64,000 nt of DNA from Siminovitchia fordii DSM 16014 = CIP 108821 (GCF_000374565.1 NZ_KB894692.1:62001-126000), one strand, 5' to 3'. Counted from the stretch's first letter, positions 9,032 to 18,942 are shown. The notes: generated from the letters alone by a model not told the origin. Program-made: numbers and translations.

Positions 9032-9721
9032 ATGCGCAAAATATTATTAATTCTTCTTATTTTCCCTGTCCTATTTCTTATTTCCGACTTTTCCAAGGCA
9101 ACAAATATTGGGATCCCGCTCGGAGAAAGTGAGCTTCATAGCATATTATCATTAAAGTCAGGCAATCTGCTGAAAAATACAGTCATATTACCAGACAAGG
9201 AGTTTGATGAAGCGGAAGCGGCTAAAATTGTCAAGAGGCTGGATCATCTGCCGGAATCCATATTATCAGATATTAGAGAGAGTGGCGTTAAAATAATTCT
9301 CTTTGAAGGGAAACTGACGGACCAGCCATACGCAGAGCATCTGAAAGGGAAGGTGCCAAGGGGTTACCCGGAAACTGTGTCATGGGATGATTTGCCGGGG
9401 GCTGGCGGCTCGCAGTATGTCTTTGTTAAAATCGGGTCAAGTGAAAAAGGAAAAGGCCATAGTTCTGTAAATCTTGAATATCATGAACTGGCACATTCCC
9501 TTCAGCGATTTTCCTATAGTAATGAAAAAATGGATAAAGAAATAACACAAATATGGAAACAGGAGGCTAGCTCACTATTCCCTAAAAGAGATTATTTTCT
9601 CGATTATAAGGAAGAGTATTTTGCTGAATGTTTCGCTTATTACTTTTACTCTGAAAGTACACGGCAGCAATTGAAAAAGAAAGCACCGAAGATGTATACT
9701 TTTTTAAACAGCCTACAATAA
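9032..9721 (+). CDS. Secreted zinc metalloprotease of the anthrax-lethal-factor/PPEP type
   Basis: A 229-residue protein with an N-terminal signal segment ([18 protein letters not shown], residues 1-18, SKA just after) and one catalytic domain. The zinc motif HELAH is at 151-155; E199 in YFAEC is the likely third ligand and Y192 the transition-state tyrosine. The seven-residue spacing Y192-E199 equals the Y178-E185 pair of C. difficile PPEP-1, and total size is the same class (about 220). PPEPs cut between two prolines in surface proteins, but substrate cannot be read from sequence. No lipobox or wall anchor is seen, so it is probably secreted. It lies 16 bases upstream of thyA with no terminator between. 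Confidence 0.78.
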   Translation: MRKILLILLIFPVLFLISDFSKATNIGIPLGESELHSILSLKSGNLLKNTVILPDKEFDEAEAAKIVKRLDHLPESILSDIRESGVKIILFEGKLTDQPYAEHLKGKVPRGYPETVSWDDLPGAGGSQYVFVKIGSSEKGKGHSSVNLEYHELAHSLQRFSYSNEKMDKEITQIWKQEASSLFPKRDYFLDYKEEYFAECFAYYFYSESTRQQLKKKAPKMYTFLNSLQ

Positions 9722-9737
9722 AGCGAGGGTGTCTTTT

Positions 9738-10532
9738 ATGGAACAGTATCTGAAATTATGCAGGCATGTGCTTGAGAAAGGAACAGTGAAGGAGGATCGG
9801 ACCGGAACAGGAACGATCAGCACTTTCGGATATCAAATGAGGTTTGATTTACAGGAAGGGTTTCCGCTGTTGACCACAAAAAAACTGCATGTGAAATCAA
9901 TTATTTATGAGCTCCTTTGGTTTTTGGCCGGAGATACGAATGTGAAGTATCTGCAGGAGCATGGAGTCAGAATTTGGAATGAATGGGCAGACGAGAATGG
10001 TGACCTCGGTCCTGTTTACGGAAAGCAATGGCGGTCATGGCAGACTGCTGATGGGGAAACAGTGGATCAAATCAAAGATGTTCTGCATCAGCTCAAGACA
10101 AACCCGGATTCCCGCCGGATGATTGTCAATGCCTGGAACGTTGGGGACATAGAGAAGATGGCATTGCCGCCATGCCATTGTCTATTTCAGTTCTATGTTG
10201 CTGATGGAAAACTTTCCTGCCAGCTCTATCAGCGTTCTGCCGATATTTTTCTGGGTGTACCCTTTAACATTGCGTCTTATGCATTGCTGACAATGATGAT
10301 GGCTCATGTATCGGGCCTTAAGCCTGGAGAGTTCGTCCATACATTGGGCGATGCTCACATATATAAAAATCATGTGGAACAGGTAAAATTGCAGTTGACG
10401 AGAAAACCGGGCCCGCTTCCAAAAATGAAGATCAATAAGAATGTGAAGGACTTGTTCTCTTTCACTTATGATGATTTTTCATTGGAAGATTATCATGCCC
10501 AACCGCATATTAAAGGAGCAGTGAGTGTATGA
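9738..10532 (+). CDS. thyA: Thymidylate synthase
   Basis: A 264-residue thymidylate synthase converting dUMP to dTMP with methylene-THF. The nucleophile is C146 in [11 protein letters not shown], the same number as in E. coli; the RTGTGT and [20 protein letters not shown] regions are intact. ATG 9738 lies 8 bases from SD GCGAGGG; the in-frame GTG at 9729 overlaps the SD. The stop overlaps the DHFR start by four bases (ATGA), so the two enzymes of dTMP synthesis are translationally coupled. Confidence 0.97.
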   Translation: MEQYLKLCRHVLEKGTVKEDRTGTGTISTFGYQMRFDLQEGFPLLTTKKLHVKSIIYELLWFLAGDTNVKYLQEHGVRIWNEWADENGDLGPVYGKQWRSWQTADGETVDQIKDVLHQLKTNPDSRRMIVNAWNVGDIEKMALPPCHCLFQFYVADGKLSCQLYQRSADIFLGVPFNIASYALLTMMMAHVSGLKPGEFVHTLGDAHIYKNHVEQVKLQLTRKPGPLPKMKINKNVKDLFSFTYDDFSLEDYHAQPHIKGAVSV

Positions 10533-11014
10533 TTTCTTATTTGTGGGCCCAAGATGAGAATGGGTTAATCGGGAAAAAAAATGAACTTCCATGGCGACTC
10601 CCGGCAGATTTGAAATATTTTAAAGAAACGACAATGGGCCACCCAATTGTAATGGGAAGAAAAACTTTTGAATCTATCGGCAGGCCATTGCCGGGACGTA
10701 CAAATATCATACTGACAAGAGATCCGGATTATCAGGCAAAAGGCTGTCTTGTTTTTCATTCCAAAGATGAGCTTCTTGGATGGATTGAAGAAAACGGCAC
10801 GGAAGTGTTTATTACTGGCGGTTCCGAAGTATTCAAACTTTTTCTGGATGCCGTCAATCGACTGTATGTAACGAGGATCAGAGCTACTTTTGAGGGTGAT
10901 ACATATTTTCCGGAGCTGGATTGGAAAAAATGGCGCTTGATATCAGCTAAAAAAGGCCCTAAAGATGACCAAAATCCGTATGATTATGAATTCCAAGTAT
11001 ACGAACGGGACTAA
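10529..11014 (+). CDS. dfrA: Dihydrofolate reductase
   Basis: A 161-residue DHFR that regenerates THF from the dihydrofolate made by ThyA. D27 (in LPADLKYF) is the proton donor; [12 protein letters not shown] and the NADPH-binding [17 protein letters not shown] are in place. Its start overlaps the thyA stop. Terminator directly after. Confidence 0.96.
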   Translation: MISYLWAQDENGLIGKKNELPWRLPADLKYFKETTMGHPIVMGRKTFESIGRPLPGRTNIILTRDPDYQAKGCLVFHSKDELLGWIEENGTEVFITGGSEVFKLFLDAVNRLYVTRIRATFEGDTYFPELDWKKWRLISAKKGPKDDQNPYDYEFQVYERD

Positions 11015-11015
11015 T

Positions 11016-11044
11016 AAAGCGAACCGGTGTGTTCGCTTTTTCAT
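11016..11044 (+). terminator. Intrinsic terminator after dfrA
   Basis: Perfect 9-bp stem AAAGCGAAC/GTTCGCTTT, 6-base loop, T run. Confidence 0.85.
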
Positions 11045-11091
11045 TTGTCAGTCCGGAAAGATTATTAGCTCTAAGGATGTGCAGCACGAAT

Positions 11092-11928
11092 ATGATTAAA
11101 ATAGTGACTGATTCAAGCAGTGATTTAACGATGCAAGAAGCGAAGGAGTTGGATGTCCAAATAATCCCCCTTACTATATCCATAGGTGAGGACTCTTATT
11201 TGGATGGGGTTGATATAACTCCAGAAGAATTCATTGAGAAAATGAAAGAATCCAATAATTTTCCAAAAAGTTCCCAGCCGGCAATTGGGGAATTGCTCAA
11301 GTTATATAATCAATTGGCTGAAGATGGAAGTGAAGTGTTATCAATCCATCTCTCAGGAAAATTGAGTGGTACTTCGGAATCCGCAAAGACTGCCGCAACG
11401 ATGTCTGGAAGAAAAGTGACTGTAGTAGATTCATTGTTTATCTCCAAAGCCTTAGGTTTTCAGGTGAGAGAAGCAGCAAGAATGGCGAAGAAAGGCTGCG
11501 TTATGGATGAAATTTTGGAGAAATTAGACCATATTAGAAAAAACACTCATTTATTTGTGGTTGTGGATACATTGGAAAATCTTGTTAAAGGCGGACGGAT
11601 TGGAAAAGGGACAGCGATGATTGGCTCCTTCCTGAATATCAAACCGATCGCGATCTTGGAAAACGGAGAATATTCCCCAGTTGCCAAAGCTAGAAGCCAA
11701 TCACAGGCAATTAAATATATAGTGAAACAGTTTATGAATGATGTGAAAGGGAAAACAATCAAATATGCAAGTATTGCACATGCGAATGGACTGGAATTTG
11801 CCATGAAATTGAAAGAACAAATAGAGGAAAAGTCAGGTTTCCATTCTGTTGAGATACTTTGGACGAGCCCGGTCATCAGTACTCATACCGGACAAGGAGC
11901 AATAGGCTTTTCTTATTTTGCGGAATAA
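11092..11928 (+). CDS. DegV family fatty-acid-binding protein
   Basis: A 278-residue DegV/FakB-type protein that begins MIKIVTDSSSDLT and carries the ligand-contact segments IHLSGKLSGTSESA and VVDTLENLVKGGRIGKG. The family binds a fatty acid and presents it to FakA kinase for entry into phospholipid synthesis; whether this paralogue does so is inference. ATG 11092 matches the family start, but the AAGGA site is rather far (14 bases), and an in-frame ATG at 11077 remains possible. An upstream frame extends into the dfrA terminator and is not used. Confidence 0.88.
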   Translation: MIKIVTDSSSDLTMQEAKELDVQIIPLTISIGEDSYLDGVDITPEEFIEKMKESNNFPKSSQPAIGELLKLYNQLAEDGSEVLSIHLSGKLSGTSESAKTAATMSGRKVTVVDSLFISKALGFQVREAARMAKKGCVMDEILEKLDHIRKNTHLFVVVDTLENLVKGGRIGKGTAMIGSFLNIKPIAILENGEYSPVAKARSQSQAIKYIVKQFMNDVKGKTIKYASIAHANGLEFAMKLKEQIEEKSGFHSVEILWTSPVISTHTGQGAIGFSYFAE

Positions 11929-11934
11929 CAGGGG

Positions 11935-11961
11935 GCGGTCATTTACGATCGCTTTTATTTT
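11935..11961 (+). terminator. Probable terminator after degV
   Basis: Six-bp stem GCGGTC/GATCGC (one G-U) with a 6-base loop and a TTTTATTTT tail. Confidence 0.6.
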
Positions 11962-12004
11962 GGTGGTAATGGACAGGTGCTTTCTCTAATAGTTCAATAT
12001 CTTT

Positions 12005-12033
12005 TTATCTTATACTGCATATGATGTTATAAT
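12005..12033 (+). promoter_or_regulatory. Probable sigma-A promoter of ypmR-ypmS
   Basis: TTATCT and TATAAT with 17-base spacing, 34 bases before the ypmR ATG. Confidence 0.5.
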
Positions 12034-12067
12034 GAAAGCACTTAAATAAAGTGAGTGGGCAAGCCAG

Positions 12068-12841
12068 ATGAAAAAAATTGTATTAGCGTTGTGTTTCGTT
12101 TTATTTCTTTCCGGATGTGTAAGCCATACAAGGCAATTGAGTAAGAATGAAACGGCTATTGAAGAAAAACAAACTCCTCCTGCGGATTTTATACCACAGG
12201 ATGTAAAAGTTGTTTCCGTCGGGGATTCTTTGACGCAGGGGGTAGGATCTGATGACCAGCATGGAGGCTATATTCCCTTCTTGCAGTCGGAACTTGAAAA
12301 ATTAAAAGGCATCAAAAAAGCAGAATTTATTAATCACGGCAAAAAAGGAAACAGAACTGACCAATTGTTGAAGCGCCTGCAACAGCCGAAAGTAATATCA
12401 GACATCATGGACGCTGATATGGTTATCATTACAATCGGCGGCAATGATATCATGCAGGTTTTTAGAGAAAACCTCTTGGGCCTCAAGCTTAATAAATTCA
12501 TTGCGGCAGAGGATGAATATCAAAAGAGGCTCGATGACATATTAGCCCTGATAAGGAGTTATAATAGTGATGCCGGAATTATTCTTGTCGGTATTTATAA
12601 TCCTTTTATCAAATGGTTTTCAGATATAAAAGAAATGGATCAAGTGGTTGAAAACTGGAACAATGTGAGTTCTGAGACAATTGCAAAATATAATCATGCG
12701 CTCTTTGTTCCCGTTGCAGACATTTTTGAAAATAATGAGGAGAGTCTGCTTTATACGGATTATTTCCACCCTAACACCCGAGGGTATGAGTTGATAGCAG
12801 AGCGCATTTATAATTATTTGACTGCCGAAAACTATATTTGA
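12068..12841 (+). CDS. ypmR: SGNH/GDSL-type hydrolase lipoprotein (YpmR)
   Basis: A 257-residue lipoprotein: hydrophobic signal then lipobox LSGC with C17 as the acylated cysteine. The SGNH blocks are visible: S54 in VSVGDSLTQG, N in IGGNDIM, and D/H in TDYFHPNTRGYE. The family hydrolyses esters of lipids or glycans; substrate unknown. It would sit on the outer face of the membrane. YpmS follows by 31 bases, as in B. subtilis, and the two probably act together at the envelope (inference). Confidence 0.88.
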   Translation: MKKIVLALCFVLFLSGCVSHTRQLSKNETAIEEKQTPPADFIPQDVKVVSVGDSLTQGVGSDDQHGGYIPFLQSELEKLKGIKKAEFINHGKKGNRTDQLLKRLQQPKVISDIMDADMVIITIGGNDIMQVFRENLLGLKLNKFIAAEDEYQKRLDDILALIRSYNSDAGIILVGIYNPFIKWFSDIKEMDQVVENWNNVSSETIAKYNHALFVPVADIFENNEESLLYTDYFHPNTRGYELIAERIYNYLTAENYI

Positions 12842-12872
12842 AAAAGGAACTTTGCAGCGCGGGGGAAAGGTA

Positions 12873-13457
12873 ATGGGTAACAAAAACTATTGGAAGATCA
12901 GTTTTTTGGTGTTAGCGGCCGTTAACTTGGTATTCGTATTGGGAATTGGGCTGCTCATTTTTTTGTCATCTGATCAAAAAGAGATCCCAAAAGATACAAC
13001 GGATACAGGTACTTATTCAGAATTTACTATAAATACCCATAAAGAGGATTTGAATGATCTTATCAATTACTATATAGAAAAGGAAGGCTTGAATGGGCCA
13101 ATTAATTATAATGTCTTTTTGACAGATGAGGTCGAACTTTATGGGGAGGTATCAGTATTTTCCCAGGTACTGCAGCTAAAAATGACATTTGAACCAAAAG
13201 CCTTAGACAATGGTGATCTGGTGTTGGAGCAGAAGGATGTTTATTTAGGCGATGTAAAATTGCCTGTATCTTATATACTGAAGTTTATACGAGATGCCTA
13301 TAAATTGCCCCCTTGGGTAATTATTCAGCCAAACGACCAGCAGGTATATGTGGCACTCAGGGAAATGAGACTGAACAATGGGATTCAGGTACGAGTGCAG
13401 GAGTTTGACCTTGCAGAAGATCGGATATCGATGAAAATGCTGGTCCCTACAGAATAA
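12873..13457 (+). CDS. ypmS: Membrane-anchored YpmS protein (DUF2140)
   Basis: A 194-residue protein with an N-terminal transmembrane helix (about residues 6-29) followed by an extracytoplasmic domain; it matches B. subtilis YpmS by length and position after ypmR. ATG 12873 follows GGGGGAAAGG; an in-frame upstream ATG at 12852 has no SD. Function unknown; lipid-binding has been suggested for related folds, which I cannot confirm from sequence. Confidence 0.8.
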   Translation: MGNKNYWKISFLVLAAVNLVFVLGIGLLIFLSSDQKEIPKDTTDTGTYSEFTINTHKEDLNDLINYYIEKEGLNGPINYNVFLTDEVELYGEVSVFSQVLQLKMTFEPKALDNGDLVLEQKDVYLGDVKLPVSYILKFIRDAYKLPPWVIIQPNDQQVYVALREMRLNNGIQVRVQEFDLAEDRISMKMLVPTE

Positions 13458-13483
13458 TAGAAACTGTACAAGGAGGAATATCA

Positions 13484-14035
13484 ATGACAGTAAACGATCG
13501 ATTGCAGCTGGCAACATTTGCAGGAGGCTGTTTTTGGTGTATGGTCAAACCGTTTGATGAGATACCTGGAATTAAGAAAGTCGTATCTGGGTATACTGGG
13601 GGAACAACCAAAAATCCCACCTATGAGCAGGTTTGTTCAGGGGTAACAGGCCATACTGAGGCAGTTCAAATCACTTTTGATTCAACAGTCATACCATATG
13701 TCAATCTTCTTGACCTATACTGGATGCAAATCGATCCGACTGATGCGGGTGGGCAATTTTATGATCGAGGCGACTCTTATCGCCCTGCCATCTTTTATCA
13801 TAATGAAGAACAGCGGGTGCTTGCGGAAAAATCTAAGCAAAACCTGGATGAAAGTGGAAAGTTCACCAGGCCTATCGTTGTAACGATTGAGCCGGCTCAG
13901 CCTTTTTACGAAGCTGAGGAATACCATCAAGAATTCTATCGGAAAAATCCTGAACGTTATAACGCATATCAACACGGCTCAGGGAGAGCACAATTCATTG
14001 ATCGACATTGGGGTGATCAACATGAACAAAAATGA
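13484..14035 (+). CDS. msrA: Peptide methionine-S-sulfoxide reductase MsrA
   Basis: A 183-residue MsrA that reduces the S-epimer of methionine sulfoxide. The catalytic C16 lies in the family signature [23 protein letters not shown] precedes the ATG. msrB begins 14 bases before this gene ends, so repair of both sulfoxide epimers is coupled. Confidence 0.96.
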   Translation: MTVNDRLQLATFAGGCFWCMVKPFDEIPGIKKVVSGYTGGTTKNPTYEQVCSGVTGHTEAVQITFDSTVIPYVNLLDLYWMQIDPTDAGGQFYDRGDSYRPAIFYHNEEQRVLAEKSKQNLDESGKFTRPIVVTIEPAQPFYEAEEYHQEFYRKNPERYNAYQHGSGRAQFIDRHWGDQHEQK

Positions 14036-14447
14036 ACTTAGAAAAAAATTAACGCCAATGCAATATGAAGTGACACAGAATAATGGAACCGAGCCGCCTT
14101 TTCGCAATGAATATTGGAATAACAATGCGGAAGGTATATATGTAGATATTATTTCAGGAAAACCCTTATTTAGTTCAAAAGACCAGTATGATGCCGGATG
14201 TGGTTGGCCAAGCTTTACAAAGCCGATAGAAGAAAGCGAAGTATTGGAGAAGCAGGATTTCAGCCATGGCATGATACGAACTGAAGTAAGAAGTAAGACG
14301 GCCGATTCCCATTTGGGGCATGTTTTTCCGGATGGTCCCGGACCAACGGGGTTGAGATACTGTATTAATTCTGCAGCACTGCGATTTATACCAAAAGAGA
14401 AACTGGAAGAAGAAGGTTACAGTGAATTTAAACAAATGTTCGAATAG
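14022..14447 (+). CDS. msrB: Peptide methionine-R-sulfoxide reductase MsrB
   Basis: A 141-residue MsrB acting on the R-epimer. The signatures GCGWPSF and [11 protein letters not shown] are present, and the catalytic cysteine lies in [11 protein letters not shown]. The two CxxC zinc pairs of some MsrB proteins are absent, as in other Bacillus forms. ATG 14022 overlaps the end of msrA; the longer frame upstream runs through msrA in another frame and is not used. Confidence 0.95.
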   Translation: MNKNELRKKLTPMQYEVTQNNGTEPPFRNEYWNNNAEGIYVDIISGKPLFSSKDQYDAGCGWPSFTKPIEESEVLEKQDFSHGMIRTEVRSKTADSHLGHVFPDGPGPTGLRYCINSAALRFIPKEKLEEEGYSEFKQMFE

Positions 14448-14578
14448 ATCACATGCCGTCGACGTCCAACAAATATCCCTCTTTTGAGAAAAAATGGGCA
14501 TAAGCACATGCGGTCCGCGAAACTCCTACATAGTATATGGATGAAGAGACTATAAGAAATCAATTGAGGAGTGATGAC

Positions 14579-14737
14579 ATGTACTATGGCGGATACGGCG
14601 GATGCGGTTGCGATGGATTTGCATCCCCGGCATATGGCTATGGAGGGTGTGGAGTAGGCGGATTCGGCGGCGGTTTTGCCCTGATTGTTGTACTGTTTAT
14701 CCTGTTGATTATCATCGGGGCATGCTGGTGTTTCTAG
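14579..14737 (+). CDS. YjcZ-family small membrane protein (sporulation-associated type)
   Basis: A 52-residue protein: a Gly/Tyr/Cys-rich head ([14 protein letters not shown]) and a C-terminal hydrophobic helix ([18 protein letters not shown]), the layout of the YjcZ family of tiny sporulation-associated membrane proteins. SD TTGAGGAG lies 8 bases before ATG 14579; an in-frame ATG at 14537 has no SD. A terminator follows. Confidence 0.82.
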   Translation: MYYGGYGGCGCDGFASPAYGYGGCGVGGFGGGFALIVVLFILLIIIGACWCF

Positions 14738-14773
14738 AACATTATTAAATTAGAATTCTCTTGTGAAATAGCG

Positions 14774-14799
14774 AGCCTCCTAAAAACTGGGGGCTTTTT
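14774..14799 (+). terminator. Intrinsic terminator after the yjcZ-like gene
   Basis: Seven-bp stem AGCCTCC/GGGGGCT (one G-U) followed by five T residues. Confidence 0.75.
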
Positions 14800-14932
14800 G
14801 ATGGTGGCTGTGCATATATTTAAAGAAAGACAACCTATTTCCTTTACCTTGTAAGAGGTTTTTATTTACATGTACCGGACAATCAGCTAAGCTATATTGA
14901 AAGAATAACAAAGCTGAAAGGCGTACAAAGTT

Positions 14933-15160
14933 ATGAAGAAACCTTTTTACCATTTTTTACTGAAATACCGGCAGCCGGAATCAAAAGATGATATAAGCTA
15001 TTTTGCGACAGAAGTTTATAAGGATCATGGTTTTCCAAAAGATTCAATGGATTACTATGAAATCAGCGATTACCTTGAATTGAGCGGAAGTTATCAAACG
15101 ACACTGTCCGTTTTCGATAGGGCTTGGGAATTGTATTTGGAAGCAGAGAACAAAAGATAG
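14933..15160 (+). CDS. yozE: YozE family protein (SAM-like fold)
   Basis: A 75-residue protein resembling B. subtilis YozE (FYHFLLKYRQPESKDDIS start, then DYYEISDYLELSG), a small helical SAM-like domain. Function unknown. It is followed after 28 bases by the yozD-like gene, as a probable two-gene unit. Confidence 0.85.
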   Translation: MKKPFYHFLLKYRQPESKDDISYFATEVYKDHGFPKDSMDYYEISDYLELSGSYQTTLSVFDRAWELYLEAENKR

Positions 15161-15188
15161 AAAAATGAATAAAAAGGGGCGGAATGAA

Positions 15189-15359
15189 ATGCGTGAAATC
15201 GATGTGTTTATTGACACAGAAGAAATTGCAGAATTTTTTTATCAAGAACTCATCAAAAGGGGTTTCATTCCAACAGAAGAAAATACCAGGGAGCTTGCGG
15301 ATATCACGTTCGAGTACTTATTAAAAAAAGATATCATAACTGAAGAATGGGATGAGTGA
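15189..15359 (+). CDS. yozD: YozD-like small acidic protein
   Basis: A 56-residue acidic protein (MREIDVFIDTEEIAEFFYQE...) similar along its length to B. subtilis YozD. SD AAGGGGCGGAATG precedes ATG 15189; the in-frame ATG at 15165 lacks one. Function unknown. Confidence 0.78.
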   Translation: MREIDVFIDTEEIAEFFYQELIKRGFIPTEENTRELADITFEYLLKKDIITEEWDE

Positions 15360-15370
15360 TCTTTCTTGAA

Positions 15371-15402
15371 AGAGATAAAAAGGGGAAGCCGGCGACCCCT
15401 TT
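15371..15402 (-). terminator. Terminator of the amidase gene (minus strand)
   Basis: AAAGGGG/CCCCTTT 7-bp stem enclosing GCCGGC; on the minus strand it is followed by TTTTTATCTCTTT, so it mainly ends the amidase transcript. Confidence 0.65.
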
Positions 15403-15428
15403 ATGATACTCATTATGTTTCATTTCAG

Positions 15429-16805
15429 CTATTGATAGCTTACGGCTGTTGCTGAACATACACTTTCTCTCATTTTATAAAAATTCCCTAAATAGTGTTT
15501 CTCAAAAGCGGCTGCAGCGGAAATAAGTCCCTGTTCGCTCATTTTTTTCCCCACGAGCTGAACACCGACCGGAAGTCTTTCTTCACTAAGCCCGGCCGGT
15601 ATGGATAGGGCGGGGTGCCCGGTTAAATTGAAATAAGAAGTATATCGTATCATACAGTTAAAAATAGATTCAGTTTCACCGTTGAATTGGACCCCTCCCT
15701 CTCCAATAGCTTTTGGAAGAGCAGGGAGGGTGGGGGTGACAATCAGGTCAATGTCTTTAAATAAAATATCGAATTCTTCGGTTATTTGTTCTTTGCGTCT
15801 CAGCGCGTTGATATAGTCAATTGCCTGTATCGAAGAGCTGGATTCCATTATTTGTTTTACATCTTCTCCATACTTGCCAAGATTACGTGCAATCCGATCC
15901 TTATGAACATAGCCAGCCTCTGCAATTGCCAAGGTGAAAGTTAATGAGGATGTTTCTTCAACATGTGGTATTTCTACATAAACGAGTGACGCACCCAGTT
16001 CTTCAAATCTCTTTAATGTACTTTCGTATACTTCCAATACCTCAGGTTCAATCCGATCAGTAAAAAAGTTGGAAGGGATGCCCATTCTCCATCCTTTTAT
16101 AGAAGTATTTTCGTATGAATAGTTCGAATTTGTCAATGCTCCCATTACCAATGCCAGGTCAGCAGTATTTTGGACGATAGGGCCGTTATGGTCCAGTGAC
16201 CAGGATAGGGGGGTGATACCGGAATTGTTGAGTAGCCCGTATGTCGGTTTCAATCCGATTAAACCGCAGCAGGAAGCGGGAATTCTGATGGATCCGCCAG
16301 TATCTGTCCCTATGGAAGCCGCGCATAGATTGGCAGCGACAGACACAGCTGAGCCTCCGCTTGAGCCTCCGGAAATATAGCCGGGATTCCAAGGGTTTCT
16401 CGCTGGACCGTAAAAAGGATTATTATTCGTTATTCCGAAAGCAAATTCATGCATATTCGTTTTTCCTATCATAATGGCGCCATCCTTCTGTAGGGTCTGA
16501 ATGATGGGAGCATTGTTAGTTGGTACAAAGTCGCGATCGATGATGGATCCGCTCGTGGCAGGGACCCCCTTTACATGAATGTTGTCTTTATAAGATAAGG
16601 GTATTCCTTCAAGCTTTCCAGCTTGCCCCATGGACCAGCGAATTTCAGCCAATTTCGCCTGATTCAATGCTGTTTCTTCTGTTAATTGAATAAAAGCGTT
16701 CAGAGATTCTGCCTGTTTCGCCCTTTTCAAGTATTCCCTCGTCACTTCTACAGGCGACAGCTCTTTCTTCCTGAAACCCTCTAGCATATCTTTAATTGAT
16801 AGCAT
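15429..16805 (-). CDS. Amidase signature family amidohydrolase
   Basis: A 458-residue amidase with the full Ser-cisSer-Lys triad: K73 in SYKDN, S148 in GGSSGGS and S172 in GTDTGGSIR. Spacings of 75 and 24 equal those in S. aureus GatA. It resembles GatA, but no gatB or gatC is nearby, so it is probably a catabolic amidase. Its position at the edge of the phenylacetate cluster suggests it could release phenylacetate from phenylacetamide or a similar amide (inference). SD GGAGG precedes ATG 16805. Confidence 0.88.
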   Translation of the reverse strand: MLSIKDMLEGFRKKELSPVEVTREYLKRAKQAESLNAFIQLTEETALNQAKLAEIRWSMGQAGKLEGIPLSYKDNIHVKGVPATSGSIIDRDFVPTNNAPIIQTLQKDGAIMIGKTNMHEFAFGITNNNPFYGPARNPWNPGYISGGSSGGSAVSVAANLCAASIGTDTGGSIRIPASCCGLIGLKPTYGLLNNSGITPLSWSLDHNGPIVQNTADLALVMGALTNSNYSYENTSIKGWRMGIPSNFFTDRIEPEVLEVYESTLKRFEELGASLVYVEIPHVEETSSLTFTLAIAEAGYVHKDRIARNLGKYGEDVKQIMESSSSIQAIDYINALRRKEQITEEFDILFKDIDLIVTPTLPALPKAIGEGGVQFNGETESIFNCMIRYTSYFNLTGHPALSIPAGLSEERLPVGVQLVGKKMSEQGLISAAAAFEKHYLGNFYKMRESVCSATAVSYQ

Positions 16806-16958
16806 ATTTTAACCTCCATCATTTTAATCCACTACTATTGAAACTAATTTTATCATATAGGTAATCATTTTTATAAAAATTTCTAAATATTTTGTTGATT
16901 AAATATAACATAAATTGTATAATTCGTATATTATTTGATACTAAAGGAAGATGTTGCT

Positions 16959-17432
16959 ATGAAAAAAATTAATGAACGAATGGTACATGAGTCATTCTAT
17001 GACGAGATCTTTTCCATCATGGAAAAAGAGCCGTATGCACAGCATTTGGGGATAAAACTCGAAGCATTGGGGGAAGGAAGCGCAGTTGCATCATTGGAAG
17101 TGAAGAAGTACATGTTGAATTCTCATAATACAGTACATGGGGCCGTCCTTTTTGCACTGGCGGACTATGTGTTTGCATCTGCCAGCAATTCTTATGGGAA
17201 GACAGCGGTAGGCCTGACAACTACAATGAATTTCATGTCACCTGCAAGTGAAGGGGATACGCTAAGGGCGGAAGCAGTCGAAGAGAAGAAGGGCAACAGG
17301 CTTGCCTGGTATAAGATTAAAGTATTTTGTGATGATGAACTTCTTGCCACAATGGATGCAACGGTTTACCGTAAGAATGATTTTTTTGTCCCTATCGAAA
17401 AAATGGAAAAAGAGACAGGCTTCATGAAATGA
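16959..17432 (+). CDS. paaI: PaaI-type hotdog thioesterase
   Basis: A 157-residue hotdog-fold protein with the acyl-CoA thioesterase motif NTVHGAVLFALADYVFA (His-Gly and catalytic Asp) and GLTTTMNFMSPASEGDTL. PaaI hydrolyses CoA esters of phenylacetate and its ring-hydroxylated forms, freeing CoA when the pathway stalls. ATG 16959 follows AAAGGAAG. Its 3' end overlaps the convergent ABC ATPase gene by 11 bases. Confidence 0.85.
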   Translation: MKKINERMVHESFYDEIFSIMEKEPYAQHLGIKLEALGEGSAVASLEVKKYMLNSHNTVHGAVLFALADYVFASASNSYGKTAVGLTTTMNFMSPASEGDTLRAEAVEEKKGNRLAWYKIKVFCDDELLATMDATVYRKNDFFVPIEKMEKETGFMK

Positions 17433-18159
17433 AGTTAGTCTCTTTTTTTCCTCCCATATAAGCGTCCCTGACGCGCTGATCCTTCATTAGATCTTTCGCA
17501 TTTCCTGTCATGACAATTTCACCCCGCTCTATGACGCAGGCACGATCGGCTATCTTTAGAGCCGCTTTAATATTTTGTTCTACTAGGATGATTGTCGTAT
17601 TGAAATCCTCCCGTAGATGATCAAGTATGTTCATGATGTCTTTCACTATTAATGGTGCCAGTCCCAATGAAGGTTCATCAAGCATCATGAGCTTCGGATT
17701 GGACATTAATCCGCGGGCAATGGCAAGCATCTGCTGTTCACCTCCGCTTAATAGCCCGCCAGGGCGGTTTTCCATTGTTTTTAACTTTGGAAACAGCTCA
17801 TAACAGCGGTCGATGTCTTTTTGTAGAGTTTTTTTACTTTCTTTAATACGGTGATAGGCTCCAAGCATTAAGTTGTCTTTTACTGTAAGAGCATCAAATA
17901 TTTGCCTGCGTTCAGGAACGAGGCAAATTCCCTGTCTGACTATTTCTTCCACCTTCTTTTTGCTGATATCGCGCCCTTCGTAAATGATGTTTCCTTCTTT
18001 TTGAAGGTATACCCCTGCTATAGTCCCGAGCAATGTGCTTTTTCCTGCACCGTTGGAGCCGACAATAGCAAAGATTTCCCCCTTTTCCAATTCAAAAGAT
18101 ATTCCTTTTAACACATGGAGGTATCCATGGAACGTATGAATGTTATCGACTTTAAGCAT
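17422..18159 (-). CDS. LIV-type ABC transporter ATP-binding protein (LivF-like)
   Basis: A 245-residue ATPase with Walker A GSNGAGKST, signature LSGGEQQMLAIARGL and Walker B LMLDEPSLGLAP, the LivF subtype. It is the last gene of a five-gene minus-strand importer operon and begins one base after livG ends. The divergent PaaK gene and flanking PaaI suggest that the importer takes up phenylacetate or a related aromatic acid rather than branched-chain amino acids (inference). Confidence 0.9.
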   Translation of the reverse strand: MLKVDNIHTFHGYLHVLKGISFELEKGEIFAIVGSNGAGKSTLLGTIAGVYLQKEGNIIYEGRDISKKKVEEIVRQGICLVPERRQIFDALTVKDNLMLGAYHRIKESKKTLQKDIDRCYELFPKLKTMENRPGGLLSGGEQQMLAIARGLMSNPKLMMLDEPSLGLAPLIVKDIMNILDHLREDFNTTIILVEQNIKAALKIADRACVIERGEIVMTGNAKDLMKDQRVRDAYMGGKKETNFIS

Positions 18160-18942
18160 TTAAATCGCCTCCTCTTCATCAGTTCCCAAATAGGCAGCAA
18201 TAACTTTTTCATTTTCATAGATTTCCGCGGGAGTCCCTTCGGCAATTTTTTTGCCGTAATCTATGACTACAATCCGATCGGAGATGCCCATCACTGTCTC
18301 CATATCATGCTCTACAAAAAGGAATGACATGCCTTCAGATCTCATTTGCTGTATGACCTGGACGAGTTGAGAAGATTCTTGGGGATTTAAGCCCGCCATC
18401 GGTTCATCCAACAGGATCAATTTGGGAGAGGAAGCTGCTGCTCTTGCGATTTCCAATAGACGTTGGTTACCGTAGGGGAGAACTTTGGCATCCTCATGTG
18501 CCAGATCGGAGATTCCCACTTTTTCCAAGTAATGCATGGCAATCTCATATGCTTGTTTTTCTTCTCTTTTTACGAGCGGCAAGCGAAATCCAGATGTTAA
18601 AAAACCGGTTTTCAAGCGGCAATGAACACCGGACATCACGTTCTCTACGACAGTCATATTTTCAAACACCTGTAAGTTTTGAAAGGTCCTTGTAATACCT
18701 GCTTCTGCTATTTGAAAAGGCCGTTTTCCTGTTATTTCCTTTTTATTGAAATTAACCGTGCCTGATGATGGAGACATTACGCCTGTAATCATGTTGAACA
18801 AGGTAGTCTTACCAGCACCGTTTGGTCCGATTACTGCCACGATTTCACCAGGATAAAGAAGAAAATCAACGTCACAAACCGCCATAACGCCCCCAAATGA
18901 CTTTGTCAGACTTTTCACTTCCAGCAAGGGATTACTCATCAT
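18160..18942 (-). CDS. LIV-type ABC transporter ATP-binding protein (LivG-like)
   Basis: A 260-residue ATPase: Walker [31 protein letters not shown] typical of LivG, Walker [16 protein letters not shown], and the C-terminal extension ending [12 protein letters not shown]. Pairs with the LivF-like subunit. Its start overlaps the livM stop by four bases. Confidence 0.9.
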   Translation of the reverse strand: MMSNPLLEVKSLTKSFGGVMAVCDVDFLLYPGEIVAVIGPNGAGKTTLFNMITGVMSPSSGTVNFNKKEITGKRPFQIAEAGITRTFQNLQVFENMTVVENVMSGVHCRLKTGFLTSGFRLPLVKREEKQAYEIAMHYLEKVGISDLAHEDAKVLPYGNQRLLEIARAAASSPKLILLDEPMAGLNPQESSQLVQVIQQMRSEGMSFLFVEHDMETVMGISDRIVVIDYGKKIAEGTPAEIYENEKVIAAYLGTDEEEAI

